NCBI RefSeq assembly: GCF_000739775.1
Contig: NZ_BBJH01000033.1
Span: 1-44,472 of the forward strand
Direction of reading: 5' to 3'
Length of the DNA stretch: 44,472 nucleotides
DNA from: Paraburkholderia heleia NBRC 101817
GTDB lineage: Bacteria > Pseudomonadota > Gammaproteobacteria > Burkholderiales > Burkholderiaceae
Shown: piece after piece, positions 40,088 through 44,472 of the stretch
How the letters are laid out: the number at the start of each line of letters is the position of its first letter
Position numbering within the stretch: the stretch's first letter is position 1
Position numbers and translations under genes: made by a program
Notes under the pieces: generated by a model
Told to the model about the DNA's origin: nothing
Seen by the model: only the letters and a program-made list of their open reading frames with translations
Database searches by the model: none

Positions 40088-41002
40088 TCAGGCAGGCAAA
40101 TACGCGAGCCGCACGTAAATCGGCGCGAACGGCTCGGGCTGGGTGATCTCGATGAGCGATTCGCGCGACAGCTCCAGCATGGCGATGAAGTTCACGACCA
40201 CGACGGGCACGCCGCGCGTGGTGTCGAACAGCTCGGAGAACTCCATGAAGCGCTCGCCCTGGAGCCGGCGCAGGATGATGCTCATGTGCTCGCGCACCGA
40301 GAGCTCCTCGCGCGAGATCTTGTGATGCTGGACGAGCTTCGCGCGTTTGATGACGTCGGCCCACGCGGCGCGCAGGTCGTTGCTGTCCACGTCGGGAAAG
40401 CGCGGCGTGATGCTCTGCTCGATATAGACCTCGGCGCGCAGGAAGTCGCGGCCGAGCTGCGGCAGCTGGTCGAGGCGCTGGGCGGCGAGCTTCATCTGCT
40501 CGTATTCGAGCAGGCGCCGCACGAGTTCGGCGCGCGGGTCCTCGGCCTCCTCGCCGGTGTCGGCCTTCTTGACCGGCAGCAGCATGCGCGACTTGATCTC
40601 GATGAGCATGGCCGCCATCAGCAGATATTCGGCCGCGAGTTCGAGGTTGGTCTTGCGCAGTTGCTCGACATAGCCGAGGTACTGGGTCGTGACCTCCGCC
40701 ATCGGGATGTCGAGGACGTTGAAGTTTTGCTTGCGGATGAGGTACAGCAGCAGGTCGAGCGGGCCTTCGAAGGTCTCGAGGAAGACTTCGAGCGCGTCCG
40801 GCGGGATGTAGAGGTCCTGCGGGAGCTTGAAGAGCGGCTCGCCGTAAAGGCGTGCGAACGCGACGCCGTCGACCGTGTCGGGCGTCGAGTCGGTCGCGGG
40901 CGTGGTCAGCGCCTCGCCGGGCGTTGGCCCGGCAGCGTGGCCCGCGTGACTGGCCGCGTGCTCGCCTGCTGGCGGCGCGCCGGCCCCGTCGGCCTCGGCC
41001 AT
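40088..41002 (-). CDS. scpA: Segregation and condensation protein A
   Basis: Kleisin subunit that, with ScpB, bridges SMC proteins in chromosome condensation. It has 304 residues. The first 65 or so are a low-complexity Ala/Gly/Thr-rich extension; the ScpA core then begins at FEGPLDLLLYLIRKQNFNVL and contains AEYLLMAAMLIEIKSRMLLP, both diagnostic. The C-terminal winged helix (FIAMLELSRESLIEI) binds the SMC head. The ATG shares one base with the stop of the upstream DUF3460 gene (TGATG). Confidence 0.93.
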   Translation of the reverse strand: MAEADGAGAPPAGEHAASHAGHAAGPTPGEALTTPATDSTPDTVDGVAFARLYGEPLFKLPQDLYIPPDALEVFLETFEGPLDLLLYLIRKQNFNVLDIPMAEVTTQYLGYVEQLRKTNLELAAEYLLMAAMLIEIKSRMLLPVKKADTGEEAEDPRAELVRRLLEYEQMKLAAQRLDQLPQLGRDFLRAEVYIEQSITPRFPDVDSNDLRAAWADVIKRAKLVQHHKISREELSVREHMSIILRRLQGERFMEFSELFDTTRGVPVVVVNFIAMLELSRESLIEITQPEPFAPIYVRLAYLPA

Positions 41003-41187
41003 CAGAAGTTCTGGTAGTAGACGTAAGGCGTTTGCTTCACGCGCGAAGCCTGCTGGCGCTCGCGCTCGTCGAGGTCGATCGGCTGCTTGTCCCACAGGAG
41101 CGCGCGGCCCTTGCGTTGCTGTTCTTCGAGCTGCGGCTTTTGCTGCTTGAGCTGGTTGATGAACTGCGTGATGTCCGACTGATACAT
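41002..41187 (-). CDS. DUF3460 family small protein
   Basis: A 61-residue charged, helical protein, MYQSDITQFINQLKQQKPQL onward, ending KQTPYVYYQNF. It matches the short DUF3460 proteins found before scpA in betaproteobacteria. The frame is open further upstream but only this part is conserved in type. It overlaps the scpA start by one base, so the pair is co-translated. Function is unknown; the context suggests a link to chromosome organisation. Confidence 0.85.
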   Translation of the reverse strand: MYQSDITQFINQLKQQKPQLEEQQRKGRALLWDKQPIDLDERERQQASRVKQTPYVYYQNF

Positions 41188-41501
41188 GGCTGACGTCCGT
41201 CCAGTAAGGCGGGGCGCCTGATTGCGCCGCGCCGCTTGTTCTGTCGGCGGCAATTTTACCGCAAGCCAACGCCGCGGAACATCCGCCGGGGCGCAGCGCG
41301 TGCCGACCCTCCCCCTGGGGCCGGCACGCGCCCCATACGTACGGCTGTGCCGGCCGTTATGGCACGCTTTGGACCGCCTCCTGGGGTTTTGACGCGCCGA
41401 TGTGGTGAAATAACGCGTTTGCGCCCGTTGCCGCTTCCCGTACCCTGCGCGCGAGCGGCGCAACCGGTAGCAACCAGTTCTACGACGGCCGGAGGTGGCG
41501 T
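41188..41501. promoter_or_regulatory. Divergent DUF3460-scpA / tamA intergenic region
   Basis: A gap of 314 bases with no gene I can support. The minus strand shows TAAAAT (41253-41258), a plausible -10 for DUF3460-scpA. Several GC-rich inverted segments occur around 41300-41350 (GCGTGCCG with CGGCACGC). The last 11 bases contain GGAGG, the tamA ribosome-binding site. Confidence 0.4.
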
Positions 41502-43343
41502 TTGGCGGGATGGGTGATCGAAGCATTGTGCGCACGGCGGCGCCCCTCGCGGGCGGCGCGGTCACGGCTCGCCACGTGCCTTATCCTGTGCCTCGCCGGG
41601 TTCTGCGCCGCGGCGCCGCCCGCCCGGGCCGACATCCTGACCACTCTCCTGCCGTGGATGCGTCCGCGCACCTACTACGACGTCGATATCGCGGCCACCC
41701 CGCGCGAGCTGCGCAAGCTGCTCGAGGCGCACCTCGACATTGCGCGCTTTGCCACGCGCGCCGACGTGAACGAGGACCAGTTCGAGTTTCTCGTAACCGC
41801 AGCGCCGCAGCAGGTGCGCGACCTCGCCTCGACGGCAGGCTATTTCACGCCGGTCGTGCGCACCGACGTTCGTACGATCGACGGCAGGCGGCACGTGCGG
41901 GTGAGCGTCGACCCGGGGCCGCGCACGACGATTTCGTCGGTGAAGCTCGTGTTTCGCGGCCCGGTCCTCTCGGAAGACCCGGCGCAGGAGAACACCGCGC
42001 GCTTCGCGTTCTCGCTGCACGAGGGCGACGCCTTCACGCAGTCGGGCTGGGACGACGCCAAGAACGCCTCGCTCAAGGCGCTGCAGGCGCGCCGCTATCT
42101 CGGCGCCAGGATTGCGTTTTCCGAGGCGCGGGTCGATCCGCTCGGGCATGATGCCCAACTGTCCGTAACGTTCGACAGCGGGCCAACCTTCACGCTGGGC
42201 AAGCTCGATGTTTCGGGGCCGCGGCGCTATCCGGCCTACATCATCGACAACGTGAATCCGCTTTCGCCGGGCGAAGTCTACGACCTGAAGCGCGTGGCCG
42301 AACTGCAGCGCCAGGTGCAGAACACGCCGTACTACGCGAGCGTGGCGATCGACGTCGACGCGAACACGCAAAAGCCGCTCGAGACGCCCGTGCACGTGAA
42401 GGTGAGCGAGTTCCCGTACAACAACTTCCGCGGCGGCGTGGGTTATTCGACCGATACCGGCGCACACGTCCAGGGCTCCTACACCTACCTGAACACGTTC
42501 GGCGCGGCGTGGCCGTTCCAGGTGCAGGGGCGGCTCGACCAGATCCAGAAGTTCGGTCAGGTCCAGCTTTCGATGCCGCCGGGCCCGCGCGCCTGGACCA
42601 ACAGCCTCGTCGCTTCCTACACGACCACCGACGTTTCGGACACGAACATCTATAGCGCGCGCGTCGGGGTGCAGCGCACGCGCACCTCGCAGAACATCGA
42701 CTATGCGTACGCGCTGATGTTCTATGACGACCGCCTCACGCAGAACGTCGGGCCGTCCTCGCGGGCCTATGCGCTCGTGCCGACCTGGGGCTGGACGCGC
42801 CGCAACGTCGACGACCCGCTTTTTCCGCGCTCGGGCAACATCATTCGCGTGGAGGCGGGCCTCGCGCTCAAGAACGTGGGCGCCGAGCAAAGCTTCCTGC
42901 GCGCCTACATGCGCGGCCAGCAATACCTGCCGATCGGCCGCAGCGACATCATGGTGTTCCGCGCGGAACTGGGCGGCGTGTTCACGAGCGGCCCGTCGAG
43001 CGGCATCCCCGCGTCGCTGCTGTTCCGTGCGGGCGGTTCGAACTCGGTGCGCGGCTACTCGTTCCAGAGCATCGGTAACGACCAGTCGGGCTCGATCTTG
43101 CCGACCAAGTATCTCGTCACCGGCTCGGCGGAGTACCAGCACTGGTTCAGTCACGACTGGGGCGGCGCGGCCTTCTTCGACGTCGGCACCGCCACCGACA
43201 CCTGGGGCGAGAAGGAATTCGATCCGGGCGCGGGTATCGGCGCGCGCTGGCGCAGCCCCGTCGGGCCGGTCAACCTCGATCTCGCCTATGGTTTTCGCAC
43301 GCACAGCGTGCGGCCTTATCTGACACTCGGGATCGCCTTCTGA
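41502..43343 (+). CDS. tamA: Outer-membrane assembly protein TamA (BamA/Omp85 family)
   Basis: Outer-membrane part of the TamA-TamB module, which helps insert a subset of outer-membrane proteins and is linked to lipid transport. It has 613 residues. A TTG start at 41502 follows GGAGG (41491-41495) at good spacing. Next come a signal peptide (cleavage near PPARA), POTRA domains to about residue 270, then a beta-barrel with SEFPYNNFRGGVGYSTDTG and LLFRAGGSNSVRGYSFQSIG, the Omp85 lid-lock region. The protein ends in Phe, as outer-membrane barrels usually do. tamB follows after 61 bases. Confidence 0.92.
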   Translation: MAGWVIEALCARRRPSRAARSRLATCLILCLAGFCAAAPPARADILTTLLPWMRPRTYYDVDIAATPRELRKLLEAHLDIARFATRADVNEDQFEFLVTAAPQQVRDLASTAGYFTPVVRTDVRTIDGRRHVRVSVDPGPRTTISSVKLVFRGPVLSEDPAQENTARFAFSLHEGDAFTQSGWDDAKNASLKALQARRYLGARIAFSEARVDPLGHDAQLSVTFDSGPTFTLGKLDVSGPRRYPAYIIDNVNPLSPGEVYDLKRVAELQRQVQNTPYYASVAIDVDANTQKPLETPVHVKVSEFPYNNFRGGVGYSTDTGAHVQGSYTYLNTFGAAWPFQVQGRLDQIQKFGQVQLSMPPGPRAWTNSLVASYTTTDVSDTNIYSARVGVQRTRTSQNIDYAYALMFYDDRLTQNVGPSSRAYALVPTWGWTRRNVDDPLFPRSGNIIRVEAGLALKNVGAEQSFLRAYMRGQQYLPIGRSDIMVFRAELGGVFTSGPSSGIPASLLFRAGGSNSVRGYSFQSIGNDQSGSILPTKYLVTGSAEYQHWFSHDWGGAAFFDVGTATDTWGEKEFDPGAGIGARWRSPVGPVNLDLAYGFRTHSVRPYLTLGIAF

Positions 43344-43404
43344 TGATGATGCGCTCGCTGCTCCGCTTCTCAACGACCCCTGCGCCGCACGGCGGGGAGG
43401 CCGC

Positions 43405-44472
43405 ATGAGCGCGCGCCGTTTCGCTGCGGCGGCACGGCTGCCGGCCACGTTCGCGGTGCCGCCGGGGCAGGCTGGCCGCAGCCCCGACGATGATGCGCGC
43501 GGTGAACCCGGCGGCAACGGAGGCAACGGAGGCCATGGAGGCGAGGGCGGCTCCGGTGAGAACAACAGCGCGCCGCCAGGGCGTCGCGGGCCGCGGCTCT
43601 GGAAGGCGCTCGCCTGGGCGATCGTCGTGCCGGTGCTGCTCGTCGGGCTCGTCGCCGGCTTGCTCTATGGCGTGCTGACGACCGAGCGCGGCACGGCCTA
43701 TGCGTGGCGCGCGGCGGTCAGGCTGCTCGACGGCAGGCTCGCGGGCAGGTTCGAAGGCGGCACGCTCGCAAGTGGCGTGCGCTTTTCCAACCTGAGCTGG
43801 CGCGGCACGGACGGCACCACGATCGAGGTCGACCATATCGGAGGCCAGTGGGAGCTGCAGGGCTTCGGCCAGAAACCCTGGCGCTTCGTGGTGGATTATC
43901 TGCATGCTGGCGACATCGAGATGCGCATCGTGCCGTCGCACGCGCCTTCCTCGCCGCTGAAGCTGCCGGAAAACCTGCAACTGCCGCTCGGGCTCGAGAT
44001 CCGCGACCTGCAGGTTGACAAGCTCACGGTGCACGAAGGCAGCGCGACCAACGCGTTCTCGCACTTCCAGTTCCATGGACGCAGCGACGGCCGCCATCAC
44101 GAGGCCGCCATCGAGCGTCTCGACACGCCCTTTGGCGCAGTGAGCGCGCGGGCGTCGCTCGATGGCGTGCGGCCGTTCGCGCTCACGGGCGACCTCGGCT
44201 ACGCCGGCAAGGTGAACGGCGAAGACGTGCAGGTCAGCGCCAACCTCGCCGGCTCGCTCGAGGCGCTCACGGCCGATGTCGAGGCGAGCGGCATGAAGCT
44301 CACCGGCCGCGCGCACGTGGAGGCCACGCCGTTCGCCTCCGTGCCGCTGCAGCGTGTCACGCTCGCGTTCGATCATGTCAATCCGCAGGCGTTCGCGCCG
44401 GGTGCGCCGTTCGCCGACCTCGCGGTGCGTGCGCAGTTGCAGCCGGTGCCGGGCGGCGCGGCGGGCGTGCCG
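43405..44472 (+). CDS. tamB: Translocation and assembly module protein TamB (partial, 5' end)
   Basis: The N-terminal 356 residues of TamB, open to the end of the window. A GGGGAGG site precedes the ATG. Residues 1-65 are cytoplasmic and contain a glycine-rich stretch (GGNGGNGGHGGEGGSG, about 36-51) encoded by short DNA repeats. One membrane anchor spans about residues 67-90. The rest is the start of the long periplasmic beta-helical groove (repeated short beta stretches such as GVRFSNLSWRGTDGTTIEV). TamB spans the periplasm to TamA. Full-length proteins exceed 1,000 residues, so most of the gene lies outside. Confidence 0.9.
   Translation, partial: MSARRFAAAARLPATFAVPPGQAGRSPDDDARGEPGGNGGNGGHGGEGGSGENNSAPPGRRGPRLWKALAWAIVVPVLLVGLVAGLLYGVLTTERGTAYAWRAAVRLLDGRLAGRFEGGTLASGVRFSNLSWRGTDGTTIEVDHIGGQWELQGFGQKPWRFVVDYLHAGDIEMRIVPSHAPSSPLKLPENLQLPLGLEIRDLQVDKLTVHEGSATNAFSHFQFHGRSDGRHHEAAIERLDTPFGAVSARASLDGVRPFALTGDLGYAGKVNGEDVQVSANLAGSLEALTADVEASGMKLTGRAHVEATPFASVPLQRVTLAFDHVNPQAFAPGAPFADLAVRAQLQPVPGGAAGVP

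Noticed and set aside
41562..43565. A 667-codon minus-strand frame over tamA
   Set aside because: Antisense shadow of a strong outer-membrane protein gene.

Overview
The window is GC-rich chromosomal DNA from a member of the Burkholderiaceae, most likely Paraburkholderia or a close relative. This rests on the protein sequences and on local gene orders (cysB/cysI-DUF934-cysH-cysD-cysN-cobA, lptG-lptF/pepA-holC-DUF2486, zapB-zapA-6S RNA, panD/panC/scpA/DUF3460, tamA-tamB). No marker gene such as rRNA was available. I saw no phage, transposase, CRISPR array or tRNA; genes are tightly packed and look native.

Layout. (1) 52-5887: an ABC sugar-uptake operon (ATPase, permease, periplasmic binding protein) with a TIM-barrel isomerase/epimerase and a Gfo/Idh/MocA oxidoreductase. 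(2) 5918-8194, minus strand: an orphan amino-acid-type binding protein, then cysB. (3) 8443-14715: assimilatory sulfate reduction, with cbiX facing it. ATP sulfurylase (CysD/CysN) makes APS, an iron-sulfur APS reductase makes sulfite, and the siroheme enzyme CysI makes sulfide. CobA and CbiX supply siroheme chemistry. (4) 15211-17475: lptG and lptF for LPS export, divergent from pepA-holC-DUF2486 (17610-20051). (5) 20112-24585: a cytochrome c, ilvD with a divergent LysR regulator, and lgt. (6) 24718-27165, minus strand: a SIMPL protein, an EVE protein, the 6S RNA gene, zapA and a ZapB-like gene. (7) 27550-37062: late cobalamin synthesis and corrinoid uptake in two converging blocks plus divergent cobQ. 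(8) 37116-41187: a PaaI-type thioesterase, an orphan ParA, panD, panC, scpA and DUF3460. (9) 41502 to the window end: tamA and the start of tamB.

Functional links. CysI needs siroheme, so cobA and cbiX sit with the sulfur genes. The cobalamin block covers side-chain, lower-ligand and nucleotide-loop steps (CobQ, CbiB, CobD, CobU, CobT, CobS, CobC) with the BtuC-BtuD-BtuF importer. No corrin-ring genes are present, so the block fits corrinoid salvage or the end of a pathway whose early part lies elsewhere.

The most interesting unexplained signals are non-coding: a compact three-way-junction RNA candidate before btuC (27378-27464), a 12-bp tandem repeat carrying repeated in-frame stops at the end of cobQ, a 22-bp perfect palindrome before cobA, and several short perfect dyads in promoter regions. 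All were found by eye, with no statistics or database search.
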